A DNA stretch of 40,298 bases from a virus: positions 1 to 40,298 of IMG/VR virus record IMGVR_UViG_3300025154_000034; one strand, given 5' to 3'. The position numbers were made by a program, and so were the translations under genes. A model generated the notes under the pieces. The model was not told the DNA's origin, made no database searches, and was given only the letters and a program-made list of their open reading frames with translations. Below, piece after piece: positions 1-8,044 of this stretch (positions are counted from its first letter, which is position 1; each line of letters begins with the position of its first letter).

Positions 1-127
1 ATCAAGGTGGTGATCTTTGGTTTGAATCATTTAACAGTGCATTAAAAGTAGTCAAGGAAGAATTGAAAAACGCATATACAGAAGAAGAATATAAAACAAT
101 ATTGTGGCCATCCGTAAAACAAGCAAA
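1..127. repeat. 127-bp terminal direct repeat, left copy (circular contig joint)
   Basis: Bases 1-127 are identical to 40172-40298. The terminase frame is continuous across the joint: the second codon base at 40298 matches the second codon base at 127. A length of 127 equals a common maximum assembler k-mer, so the repeat is best read as the overlap of a circular assembly and not as a physical terminal repeat. The unique genome is then 40,171 bp. Such circular maps are typical of circularly permuted (headful) or cos-packaged genomes. Confidence 0.93.
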
Positions 128-353
128 GGCTGGCACTGGTACAGGTGGAAAAGTAGAGCGTAATCAAAGAATGTTAGTGTCTTATGAAAAAGGAAATATT
201 GTGCATGTTATCGGAACACATGAAGTTTTAGAACGATCATTGAAACGATTTCCAAACGAACCATTAGATTTAGCAGATGCGGCTTTTTGGGGTTGGAATG
301 ATCTAACCCGTGGTAATGTGACAATAATACAAGATCCATTCTCGGGATGGTGA
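1..353 (+). CDS. terL: Terminase large subunit, C-terminal part (continues from the window end)
   Basis: This is the C-terminal end of the terminase large subunit, the DNA-packaging motor and nuclease. The frame is open from base 3, so a TTG at 63 is not the true start. The repeat at positions 1-127 and 40172-40298 joins it in frame to the gene starting at 38971, giving a protein of 517 residues. The stretch around positions 267-290 reads LDLADAAFWGW, the usual last acidic motif of the RNase H-like nuclease (Asp493 of the joined protein). The gene stops two bases before the GTG that precedes the portal gene. Confidence 0.93.
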   Translation, partial: QGGDLWFESFNSALKVVKEELKNAYTEEEYKTILWPSVKQAKAGTGTGGKVERNQRMLVSYEKGNIVHVIGTHEVLERSLKRFPNEPLDLADAAFWGWNDLTRGNVTIIQDPFSGW

Positions 354-360
354 GGTGCTT

Positions 361-1770
361 ATGGCAAATTTTATTATGAACGGAATTAACAACTTATTCA
401 ACATGATCGCAATGGGGATTGCTGATAACATCTCCCAACGTATCAACTCAAGCGCGCCTGAGATCAATGACGCTGTAAACTATCGACGCGGAGAACAACC
501 AAAGCCGCTCAAGGTGAAATCAGGACAGCATGACGACAACGTGACAATCAACCTATCCGGTATTGTGGTCGATAAGACCGTTAGCGCAATGTTGGGCGAC
601 AAGGTCAAGTTTGATCTTCCTGGTGACGAAAACAGCCCGGAGCAGGATTACATCAATAATGTTATGGCAGCCAACCGGAGCGAAATATTCTTGTATAACG
701 CCTGTGTCGCGGCTGCAGATGGTGGTACCGGGTTTATAAAGCTTATGCCCGACATGATAGAGTACAAGGGGAAAATGTACCCGCGTCTGGACGTTATCAA
801 TCCGGCGTATGTGACCATGACAACCATGCCCCATGATGCTACGATGGTATGGCAATATGTGATCCAATACAATTTCATCGACGTGAGCGGGAAAGAAGCA
901 ATCCGGCGCGAAGTCACAGAGCATGACGCGGAGCGCAATAATTGGGTTGTCACCACCTACGAATATTCAGAAGCGACCGGCTGGAAGTTTGAACCTATTG
1001 ACGAACCTGTTATCTGGGAATGGGACTTCCCTCCGATTGTACACTGGCAAAACCTACCGAACCCGTACGGGGCAGAGGGCGAACCCGACCTAACAAAGGA
1101 CGTAAGGATTGTACAGGATAAGTTTAACGAGGTCGCATCGAATAACGCGAAGATCATCCGTATCTACACACACCCCATGAGATATGGTAAGGGGTTCGGA
1201 GGCGATAACGCAAGGAAAATTGAAGTTGGCCCGAATGACTTACCATTGTTAGGTGATACTGGCGAAATCGTACAACTTCCTGCTTTGGGTGACCTTCCCG
1301 GATCGTTGGCTTATCAGCAATTCTTGAAGCGCGAGCTATTCAACATCACCAGAACGGTTGACATTGAGAGCGTACAGGACAAGATCGGGGCATTGACTAA
1401 CTTTGGGTTGAAAGTGTTGTATCAGGACATGTTGGCGAAGATCAAAACAAAGCGGCAGCTATTCGGTGACGCTTTACTCGAACTGGTACATAGATTGCTT
1501 GCACTCAACGGAATGCCAGCGGACGAACCCGGGGTAATCATTTGGGACGAAGTGCTCCCAGTGAACAAGAAAGAAGAAATCGAAGCCTTGAAAATGGAAA
1601 TCGAACTTGGTACAGTCAGCGTGGAAACAGCGGCTACAGAACTTGGACGCGTGTATAAGACCGCTGACAATAACGGGGAGTTTGACAAGATTCAGCAAGA
1701 AAAACGATTGGAACAAACGAACAGGGCTAATCTTGGTTCGTTCTTATTAGACAATTTTGAAGCGAGGTAA
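361..1770 (+). CDS. Portal protein (SPP1 gp6-like)
   Basis: This protein should form the dodecameric portal ring at the capsid vertex, through which DNA is packaged and ejected and to which the tail attaches. It has about 469 residues, within the usual size of SPP1 gp6-like portals. It has the expected N-terminal region with conserved aromatic and charged residues, a mixed alpha/beta wing, and an acidic C-terminal helix-rich end. It lies directly after the large terminase and before the Mu F-like gene, the classical order. I chose ATG 361; a GTG at 355 in the same frame would add two residues, and GAGGTG just upstream could serve as ribosome-binding site. The call rests on composition, size and position; no short catalytic motif exists in this family. 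Confidence 0.85.
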   Translation: MANFIMNGINNLFNMIAMGIADNISQRINSSAPEINDAVNYRRGEQPKPLKVKSGQHDDNVTINLSGIVVDKTVSAMLGDKVKFDLPGDENSPEQDYINNVMAANRSEIFLYNACVAAADGGTGFIKLMPDMIEYKGKMYPRLDVINPAYVTMTTMPHDATMVWQYVIQYNFIDVSGKEAIRREVTEHDAERNNWVVTTYEYSEATGWKFEPIDEPVIWEWDFPPIVHWQNLPNPYGAEGEPDLTKDVRIVQDKFNEVASNNAKIIRIYTHPMRYGKGFGGDNARKIEVGPNDLPLLGDTGEIVQLPALGDLPGSLAYQQFLKRELFNITRTVDIESVQDKIGALTNFGLKVLYQDMLAKIKTKRQLFGDALLELVHRLLALNGMPADEPGVIIWDEVLPVNKKEEIEALKMEIELGTVSVETAATELGRVYKTADNNGEFDKIQQEKRLEQTNRANLGSFLLDNFEAR

Positions 1771-1772
1771 TT

Positions 1773-2180
1773 ATGGCTAAAAAAATACAGTTTGGCGGTG
1801 AGTTATTACGGGCAATGGAATTAGAGAACGGCGGGCTATCATTAGTCACCGGATCTGACTTCCTTGTCAAAAATGTATCCATTGGTACAGGTGTAGCGGA
1901 GTCGGGCGAGCTTGACTGTGGGGAAGGTATGCGACTGGTAGCATATTATCTTGGTACTCCATTGGTATCTACTACAATGACCTATAAGACAGGACATACC
2001 AGCGGTTCAAGACAGGTACTTCGCAAGGATAGCACTGTCATATCTGACACCGTTGCATCGTCTGTGAGTGTCAGTCTTGACCCGGGCACATTCTACCCAT
2101 GGCGGTATGTTTCCTTCGTGGCTGGCACCGTCCAAGGTGGTACAGCTTGTGCAATCGCGGCAATATTAGCATCGATATAA
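1773..2180 (+). CDS. Small beta-rich virion protein, function unknown
   Basis: This protein of 135 residues has no family I recognise. It is rich in Gly, Ser, Thr and Val with few charged residues, has no membrane segment, and looks like a beta-sandwich. A GAGGTAATT Shine-Dalgarno precedes ATG 1773, two bases after the portal stop codon. Its place between portal and Mu F-like protein, and its similar character to the proteins at 3173 and 5651, suggest a head decoration or head-fibre component. That role is inferred from position and composition only. Confidence 0.6.
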   Translation: MAKKIQFGGELLRAMELENGGLSLVTGSDFLVKNVSIGTGVAESGELDCGEGMRLVAYYLGTPLVSTTMTYKTGHTSGSRQVLRKDSTVISDTVASSVSVSLDPGTFYPWRYVSFVAGTVQGGTACAIAAILASI

Positions 2181-2181
2181 T

Positions 2182-3171
2182 ATGCTACCTGAAGAATTAG
2201 CGCAACGTCTGGAGAAGATACGCGGTTCGTTGAATAGTGTTCAGCGGGCGGCTATATTGCGTATTGTCAATTCATACAAATCTACCACGCGCTATCTTGA
2301 CAGTGACATTGATCTGCTAATCAAGGAACTGACAGGCGGTCAATTATCCGTTGCGGACGTGCAAAAGCTCAAAGCCTATAAGCGTCTTATGAGCAACACT
2401 GAAGAAGCATTGAAGGAATTTTCCTCCTATCTTGGTGTAGACATGCGCAATGAGATGTCAAAAATGGCGTCACTAGGAATGAGCGACGCGTTCGCACTGA
2501 TACTTACCCAGGGTGATGTATTACGCGGTGTTCTGAATCGGGGTGCCAACGATGCACAACTGAGAGCCTTGATAAACTATCTTGACCCTGGTAAGCCTTT
2601 GTACAAGCGTCTACAGCAATACGGGCAATATAACGCTGAGTACATAAGTAAGATGATCTTTGATGGTGTTCGGGGGGGATATAATCCAATTACCATAGGG
2701 CGGTCAATCCGTGACGCGTTCGGAATGGGGCTTACGGATGCCATGCGTATGATGCGTACTGTACAGATATACAGCTACAGGGATGCGAGTCACCTGAATT
2801 ACCAGAACAATCGCGATGTTGTCACGGGTTGGATCTGGTACGCAAAACTTGACGGTTTAACATGTCTCTCATGTTTATCCATGCACGGTACATTCCATAG
2901 TGTCGATGAAACATTGAATGACCATCACAACGGGCGATGCGTTCCCGTTCCCGTCACGAGGCTATCCGATCCGTTTATCAAGGACGGCGAAGGCAAGTCA
3001 TGGTTCGAGTCACAACCCGAAGGCGTACAAAAACAGATGATGGGTGCTGGTAAGTATGACGCGTGGAAGGCTGGCAAGTTTGACTTTAGCCAGCTATCCA
3101 AAGAGACTGAAAATGACGTCTTTGGTAAGATGCGTGGAGAGACACCACTAAAGGATTTAGTAAAGGAATAA
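2182..3171 (+). CDS. Phage Mu F-like minor head protein
   Basis: This is a head morphogenesis protein of the Mu gpF / SPP1 gp7 family, which usually binds the portal inside the capsid and is ejected or acts in early infection. It has 329 residues. The C-terminal half holds the family signature: a Cys pair (LTCLSCLSMHGTFH, around residues 230-244), followed by DHHNGRCVPVPV, resembling a metal-binding site of Cys and His residues. The N-terminal half is helical. There is no clear Shine-Dalgarno before ATG 2182, and the gene follows the previous stop by one base, so translational coupling is likely. Position after portal fits the family. Confidence 0.85.
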   Translation: MLPEELAQRLEKIRGSLNSVQRAAILRIVNSYKSTTRYLDSDIDLLIKELTGGQLSVADVQKLKAYKRLMSNTEEALKEFSSYLGVDMRNEMSKMASLGMSDAFALILTQGDVLRGVLNRGANDAQLRALINYLDPGKPLYKRLQQYGQYNAEYISKMIFDGVRGGYNPITIGRSIRDAFGMGLTDAMRMMRTVQIYSYRDASHLNYQNNRDVVTGWIWYAKLDGLTCLSCLSMHGTFHSVDETLNDHHNGRCVPVPVTRLSDPFIKDGEGKSWFESQPEGVQKQMMGAGKYDAWKAGKFDFSQLSKETENDVFGKMRGETPLKDLVKE

Positions 3172-3172
3172 T

Positions 3173-4000
3173 ATGCCACAAAACTTCCCACAAATGGATT
3201 ATGACGGTAGCCTGTACGTAATACAGAAGTCTGATTATTTCTCCGCTTTAGCGTTGGGACAGATACCTGGTAGAACGCGTGTCAATAAATTTGGTGAAGC
3301 ACCCAGTGGAATACAGACAACCGCGACCGATATTTGGAGTAGAGCGGACGCGACACCGACACAACAAATCTGGTTAGCACCAACAGCGGCAAGGGTTCAC
3401 GCGATTGTGTCCAGTAGTACGGATGATGACGGCGCTCCGGTGGGTACTGGTGCAAGGACAATCAGAATATACGGTCTAAAAACATGGGACACCGCTGAAT
3501 CGTACGAAGATATTACCCTGAATGGCACGACTGGAGTAAACACCGTCAACTCATACGTCATCATACACAGAATGAAGGTTCTGACAATGGGAGCATCTGG
3601 TCCTAATGTAGGGACCATATCAGCAACAGCCGCGACCGACAACACAGTGACGGCGGTCATCCTGCCAGGTGACGGGCAAACAGAAATGGCGATATATGGC
3701 GTACCATCTACACAGATTGCCTTGCTTCATAGGTGGTCTGCTAATATCGATAAGGCCTCCGGGCTGGTAGCAACGATTGACTATCAATTGCGCGTGAACG
3801 AGAATCCGAACGTACAGACAACCGGGTTTCTCAGGAAAGATGATCTCTCTGTACAATCAAACGGTTCAAGTGAGGCTGAAAGAATATTTAGTATTCCAAT
3901 GCGATTTGACGGGCCTTGTATTATAAAAATTCAGGGGATAGCAAGCACCGCTGATTCAGACGGGGAAGCGGGCTTTGATCTGGAGTTGGTGACAATATGA
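3173..4000 (+). CDS. Structural protein of unknown role (probable head protein)
   Basis: This protein has 275 residues, mostly beta-forming and rich in Thr, Ala, Ile and Gly, with alternating polar and hydrophobic residues through most of its length. I recognise no family. AAGGA lies just upstream of ATG 3173, one base after the Mu F-like stop. It sits between the minor head protein and the scaffold, where many phages of this type place accessory head proteins. A head decoration or head-fibre function is possible but unproven. The stop codon overlaps the start of the 45-residue membrane protein by four bases (ATGA). Confidence 0.6.
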   Translation: MPQNFPQMDYDGSLYVIQKSDYFSALALGQIPGRTRVNKFGEAPSGIQTTATDIWSRADATPTQQIWLAPTAARVHAIVSSSTDDDGAPVGTGARTIRIYGLKTWDTAESYEDITLNGTTGVNTVNSYVIIHRMKVLTMGASGPNVGTISATAATDNTVTAVILPGDGQTEMAIYGVPSTQIALLHRWSANIDKASGLVATIDYQLRVNENPNVQTTGFLRKDDLSVQSNGSSEAERIFSIPMRFDGPCIIKIQGIASTADSDGEAGFDLELVTI

Positions 4001-4134
4001 CAGACATAATCATTATTATTCTATTGGTGCTTATTTGGCTTGATAATTCCATGTTAGGTAAGTGGCTGTACGTGAAATTACGTCATAATAAGATCATGCT
4101 GAAACGATGGATAAAACGAACCTTAAAATTTTAG
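3997..4134 (+). CDS. Small single-pass membrane protein, 45 residues
   Basis: A short gene begins at the ATGA overlap with the preceding stop and encodes 45 residues. Residues 3-15 form a very hydrophobic Ile/Leu run ending in a Trp, which suits one membrane span. The remainder is strongly basic (many Lys, Arg and His). No family is recognised. The coupling and clear amphipathic design support a real gene. It could be a minor membrane-active protein; no function is claimed. Confidence 0.55.
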   Translation: MTDIIIIILLVLIWLDNSMLGKWLYVKLRHNKIMLKRWIKRTLKF

Positions 4135-4149
4135 AACAAATGTTTAGAA

Positions 4150-4213
4150 CACTTGTATTATTATAAATATTGTGGTATTGTATTGGTATTATAAATTTAC
4201 GTCTACTTAGACG
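4150..4213 (+). promoter_or_regulatory. AT-rich leader with a perfect inverted repeat before the scaffold gene
   Basis: Between 4135 and 4232 the DNA is very AT-rich and holds several TATTAT and TATAAA-like hexamers downstream of TTGT elements, so a promoter is possible but I cannot fix one. At 4200-4213 there is a perfect inverted repeat, CGTCTA-CT-TAGACG, ending ten bases before the AAGGAG ribosome-binding site at 4222-4227. It could be an operator, or a small hairpin that raises expression of the scaffold and capsid genes by processing or RNA stability. Confidence 0.4.
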
Positions 4214-4232
4214 GCATAAACAAGGAGATACA

Positions 4233-4742
4233 ATGACTGAAGAAATCACCAAAGAAGCTAACACCGAAGCACAAAAGCCAGAGAATGTTATAACGGAATC
4301 CTCACCGGAAACAAAAGAGGCAAAGACATTCACCCAGGCAGAGTTGGACAAGATCATTACAGAACGTTTAGAACGCGAATCAAAGAAACGCAAGGACGCT
4401 GAAGCCAAAGCACGCGAAGAAGCAGAACGTGACACATTAGCCAAAAACCAGGAGTGGGAAAAACTCGCTAAGAAACACGAAACTGATCTACTCGCAGCGC
4501 AAAGAGAAATCAAAGAACTGCTTAAAACAAAGGCAGCCGCGAAGTACCAACTCCCACTAGAAATAGCGGAACGATTACGCGGAGAAACACTGGAAGAACT
4601 CGAAAAGGACGCGGAGGGATTGAAAGCACTGATTCCCGAAGCGAAGTCTCAAGGTAAGCTGAATGCAACCGTTCCCGGCGGTAGCGGTAAGCCGGTCACT
4701 GAGACACGAGAACAAAAACTACAACGCTTAGGGCTTGCATAA
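4233..4742 (+). CDS. Capsid scaffolding protein
   Basis: This protein of 169 residues is highly charged and helical: long runs of Glu, Lys, Arg and Ala, almost no aromatic residues, and a coiled-coil pattern from about residue 30 to 120. That is typical of phage scaffolds, which direct assembly of the HK97-fold shell and then leave or are degraded. The gene lies immediately upstream of the major capsid gene, the usual place. I chose ATG 4233 because AAGGAG sits at 4222-4227; a longer reading from 4170 would have no ribosome-binding site. Family membership (DUF4355-like) is likely but rests on style and context. Confidence 0.82.
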   Translation: MTEEITKEANTEAQKPENVITESSPETKEAKTFTQAELDKIITERLERESKKRKDAEAKAREEAERDTLAKNQEWEKLAKKHETDLLAAQREIKELLKTKAAAKYQLPLEIAERLRGETLEELEKDAEGLKALIPEAKSQGKLNATVPGGSGKPVTETREQKLQRLGLA

Positions 4743-4762
4743 TAGCCCAATAGGAGACAAAT

Positions 4763-5638
4763 ATGTCAACAATTAATGCCTATTCTGTTGTATCAGCCAT
4801 TGCACCTGACATTCAAGAGGACGCGATATTCGTAGTCCGTGAAGCCAGTCTCATGCAGCGGCTTGTTACAGTTATGTCTGATATGAGTGGACTGAATCCA
4901 CGCAAGGGGTATCAATACAATCAGGCATCTGCAAAGGACATTGCAGAGGAAGATGATCTGACTTCATCCGCCTTCACCCCCTCGGTCGACCAGACCCTGA
5001 CACCATCCGAAATCGGAGAACAATTCTTCGTGACAGATTCCCGTGTCGAGTCTGAATTACCTGAAAACTGGCGCAACGATGCCGCTCAGGAACTTGGGTT
5101 AGCTGCACTGGATAAGATCGAAACAGATTTACTCGGTGAAATGGCTAATCTGACAGGTGGGACAATCGGTGCAGCCGGTACTGTTATCACCTGGGGTTAT
5201 CTGTCAGCCGCAATCGCACAAGCGCGAAACGCCAACAAGAACGCAGCCAAACCATTGACCGCTGTTATCCATGGTTATCAGTGGGCAGTGTTAGCTAAAA
5301 GTGCAACCATCGCTGGTGCAACCGTAGCCGCAACCGCTCCCAATTTCCAGGACAATCTGACCGCTAATGGTGGATCTGGTGTGATGGTCGCTCGTTTCAT
5401 GGGCGTACCCATTTATCAGGTTTACGCTGCTGCTGATAGTCTTGACGACTTTACCGGGGGCGTGTTCCCACGTGAAGCAATCGCGATTGACTGGAGACGT
5501 GCGATTCGTGTTGAAGCAGAACGTGACGCTTCCCGACGCGGTACTGAACTGAACATGAGTGGTGTTTATGCTCATGGTGTTTGGCGTCCTACTCGCGGTA
5601 TCAAAATGATCTTCGATGCAACCGCACCAACAAGCTAA
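4763..5638 (+). CDS. Major capsid protein (HK97 fold)
   Basis: This is the main shell protein, 291 residues. A strong ribosome-binding site (TAGGAGACAAAT) precedes ATG 4763, as expected for a very highly expressed gene. Its N-terminal arm, an acidic E-loop-like region around residues 55-85, and a long central helix with conserved Leu and Ala fit the HK97 fold. The C-terminal part has the usual beta-rich domain with FMGVPIYQV-like strands, as seen in coat proteins that follow a scaffold. It follows the scaffold by 20 bases. I see no protease gene, so maturation may rely on scaffold exit. Confidence 0.87.
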   Translation: MSTINAYSVVSAIAPDIQEDAIFVVREASLMQRLVTVMSDMSGLNPRKGYQYNQASAKDIAEEDDLTSSAFTPSVDQTLTPSEIGEQFFVTDSRVESELPENWRNDAAQELGLAALDKIETDLLGEMANLTGGTIGAAGTVITWGYLSAAIAQARNANKNAAKPLTAVIHGYQWAVLAKSATIAGATVAATAPNFQDNLTANGGSGVMVARFMGVPIYQVYAAADSLDDFTGGVFPREAIAIDWRRAIRVEAERDASRRGTELNMSGVYAHGVWRPTRGIKMIFDATAPTS

Positions 5639-5650
5639 TAGGAGGCTAAC

Positions 5651-6022
5651 ATGGCAGGACAATTTGATGTAAATATCGTTCAAATCCCCGTCGTACTGAC
5701 AGGGGCTACTGAAATTCCATTGCTCAAAGTACCAACCGTAGGCGGAGGTATCACCGTTCAATCTGTGTACATGATTAACGCTGGTACTACCGTTGCACCG
5801 CGATTTATTACAATGTCAAGTGCAGGAACACCAGCCTTGAGTGGTACTATCGCGTCATATTCTACAGCAACCGGAACTATAACCGAATCTGCGACAATTC
5901 CCGCGGCATTTGTCATCAGTGATGGATGGGTAGATGGCGGCGAATGGATTGGATTTGATCAGGCTTCTGGCACCGTGCCAGCCGGATCATATTTCTCAGT
6001 TGCTTACGTAACTGGTAGATAG
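5651..6022 (+). CDS. Probable head decoration protein
   Basis: This protein has 123 residues, nearly all beta-forming, with many Thr, Gly, Val and Ala and few charges. A consensus TAGGAGG lies just before ATG 5651, so expression should match that of the capsid gene 12 bases upstream. A small, highly expressed beta-rich protein right after the major capsid gene is most often a capsid decoration or stabilising protein. No sequence family is recognised, so the call rests on position, ribosome-binding site and composition. Confidence 0.6.
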   Translation: MAGQFDVNIVQIPVVLTGATEIPLLKVPTVGGGITVQSVYMINAGTTVAPRFITMSSAGTPALSGTIASYSTATGTITESATIPAAFVISDGWVDGGEWIGFDQASGTVPAGSYFSVAYVTGR

Positions 6023-6027
6023 TATGG

Positions 6028-6104
6028 ATGCGAGTGGATAGGTCGTTAACACCGAAAGCGGTTCACTCCAGCCGTTTCCACTCGCTTACCTGGAGTACCT
6101 GAAC
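6028..6104 (+). other. Structured intergenic element at the left edge of the accessory cassette
   Basis: The gap between the decoration gene and the first glycosyltransferase folds well. GCGAGTGGA (6030-6038) is the reverse complement of TCCACTCGC (6077-6085). Inside, GAAAGCGG pairs with CCGTTTC with one bulge. An alternative pairing joins GTTCA-CTCCAG (6061-6071) to CTGGAG (6090-6095) and TGAAC (6100-6104). There is no U-tract, so it is not a simple terminator. It could attenuate read-through from capsid genes into the cassette, process the mRNA, or mark an insertion boundary. Confidence 0.5.
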
Positions 6105-6118
6105 GGAGAGCAGGACAG

Positions 6119-8044
6119 ATGAAAATTTTATGGATGAGCAACGCCCCCTGGGTGCAAACTGGTTATGGAAATCAGACCAAGTTATTTACTCCACGAATAA
6201 ACGAATTACCAGAACATGACGTCACAATTTTTGCGTTCTATGGATTATCGGGGTCAGCACTAACGTGGAATGGAATGAGAATACTGCCTCATGGTCTTGA
6301 CATGTACGGTCAGGACATCATGAGTTCACACGCCAAGAACACAGGCTCACAGGTAATTATATCGCTTATAGATGCGTGGGTATTCAAGGCGAAAAACATC
6401 ATACACCAGGATATAAAGTGGTGCCCGTGGTTTCCTGTAGACAGCGAACCCTTACCCGTTCCCGTTGGTGATGCAATCGCTAATGCACATAAACGTATTG
6501 TATTCACGCGCTTTGCAGAACGAATGGTCAATCAGCGCGGCATGGATTGTTACTACGTCCCCCATGGCGTTGACACCAAGATATTCAAGCCGTTAGATAA
6601 AACAGGATTGCGCGAAAAGTACGGGCTGCCAAAAGATAGATATATCATAGGCATGGTAGCAGCTAACAAAGGCAATCCACCACGCAAGGCATTCTATTCA
6701 CAATTCCAGGCATTCTCCGAGTTCAAGAAACGACACGATGACGCGTTTTTGTACCTGCATACCACACGCGGAGAACATGGGGAATATGAAGGCATCAACA
6801 TTCCGGCGTATCTGGCATTCTTGGGACTAAAAGAGAATGTGGACTTTAAGATTGCCGAACAATATACATTAGTATCAGGCAACTTTGCAGATGAAAACAT
6901 GGCTGAATTGTACAACTGCATGGACGTTCACATGTTAGTCAGTATGGGAGAGGGCTTCGGTATTCCGATATTAGAAGCGCAATCGTGCGGTACACCTGTC
7001 ATCGTTGGTGACTGGACTGCAATGTCAGAATTATGCTTCGGTGGCTGGAAGGTTGAAAAGAAAGACGCGGAGCTGTTTTATAGCAATCTGGTAGCACACC
7101 AATACAATCCCCACATGCGCGGCGTGTTGAATAAAATGGAGCAGGCCTATGAAGTCAGGGGTAACACACTATACAACGAGAATGCACGCAAAGGCGCGTT
7201 GGCTTATGACGTCGATAAGATTGTTGAGAAATACTGGAAGCCTGTACTAAAGTCAATCGAAGAAAGTTTACCCGAACCGATAGAAACGAAGATGCGTAAA
7301 CATAATTGGAGTAATACGGGTGTCTATAATGCAGATGGTACAATATCATTCCCGTGTATTGACTGCTTCGACGAATTGATGTTCAATCCTGAAAACAATC
7401 ACAAGTATGTTATCAAGAACGGATTCAACCATAAACCAAACGGCGTTGAGTTGGATTTGGAAGACCATCCAACGGGCGGCGTGACAAAGATTATATGTCG
7501 CGAAATCCAGAACGATTACAAGTTGGACTTGGATTACAAAGACGGTGACGTTGTTATTGACATCGGCGCTCAGGTTGGCGTGGTGTCTGCTTATCTCGGG
7601 AAGAAATATCCGTTTATTAAAATCATTGCACTGGAACCAGTCAAGGAAAACTACGACCGCTTGATTAGAAACTTAGAAGCAAATGGGGTGAAGAATGTAA
7701 CCCCCTTGAACATGGCGGTAACGAGTGATGCTCGCAATGTCACTATGGATGGTAGCCTTGATATGAATAGCGGCTCAATGACAATTTACGGCAAAGGTAA
7801 GGCAACCATCCATAGTAAGACACTTGATGACATTATGAGAACCTTCCATATTGACAATATCCGCTTACTTAAAATCGATTGTGAGGGTGCTGAATACGAA
7901 ATACTGGAAGCCTCCGAACACCTGCTTGATAAGATAGGCGCAATACGTGGAGAAATTCACCCTATGCCCGGCAAGTCACAAGAGGATTTGATGACGCTGA
8001 TTAGAAGCCACATTCACGATGTAAAGATGACGGTGCTGAGATGA
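6119..8044 (+). CDS. Two-domain glycosyltransferase (GT4-like) fused to FkbM-type methyltransferase
   Basis: This is a bifunctional sugar-modifying enzyme of 641 residues. The N-terminal half is a GT-B fold glycosyltransferase. It has the family 4 signature E278-G-F-G-I-P-I-L-E286 (E-x7-E), which binds the nucleotide-sugar donor, followed by AQSCGTPVIVGDW. Residues about 470-630 form an FkbM-type SAM-dependent methyltransferase: VVIDIGAQVG (480-486) is the SAM loop and KIDCEGAEYE (585-594) is the hallmark motif. Together they suggest transfer of a sugar followed by O-methylation of it. A purine-rich site (GGAGAGCAGGACAG) precedes ATG 6119. The stop overlaps the next gene by ATGA. The glycan target may be a virion protein or the host surface. 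Confidence 0.88.
   Translation: MKILWMSNAPWVQTGYGNQTKLFTPRINELPEHDVTIFAFYGLSGSALTWNGMRILPHGLDMYGQDIMSSHAKNTGSQVIISLIDAWVFKAKNIIHQDIKWCPWFPVDSEPLPVPVGDAIANAHKRIVFTRFAERMVNQRGMDCYYVPHGVDTKIFKPLDKTGLREKYGLPKDRYIIGMVAANKGNPPRKAFYSQFQAFSEFKKRHDDAFLYLHTTRGEHGEYEGINIPAYLAFLGLKENVDFKIAEQYTLVSGNFADENMAELYNCMDVHMLVSMGEGFGIPILEAQSCGTPVIVGDWTAMSELCFGGWKVEKKDAELFYSNLVAHQYNPHMRGVLNKMEQAYEVRGNTLYNENARKGALAYDVDKIVEKYWKPVLKSIEESLPEPIETKMRKHNWSNTGVYNADGTISFPCIDCFDELMFNPENNHKYVIKNGFNHKPNGVELDLEDHPTGGVTKIICREIQNDYKLDLDYKDGDVVIDIGAQVGVVSAYLGKKYPFIKIIALEPVKENYDRLIRNLEANGVKNVTPLNMAVTSDARNVTMDGSLDMNSGSMTIYGKGKATIHSKTLDDIMRTFHIDNIRLLKIDCEGAEYEILEASEHLLDKIGAIRGEIHPMPGKSQEDLMTLIRSHIHDVKMTVLR

Noticed and set aside
1-127. 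True direct terminal repeats as in T7-like phages
   Set aside because: The repeat lies inside the terminase gene and its length equals a common assembler k-mer, so an assembly overlap is the simpler explanation.
553-924. Antisense frames over the portal gene
   Set aside because: They have no ribosome-binding sites, odd composition, and oppose a clear structural gene.
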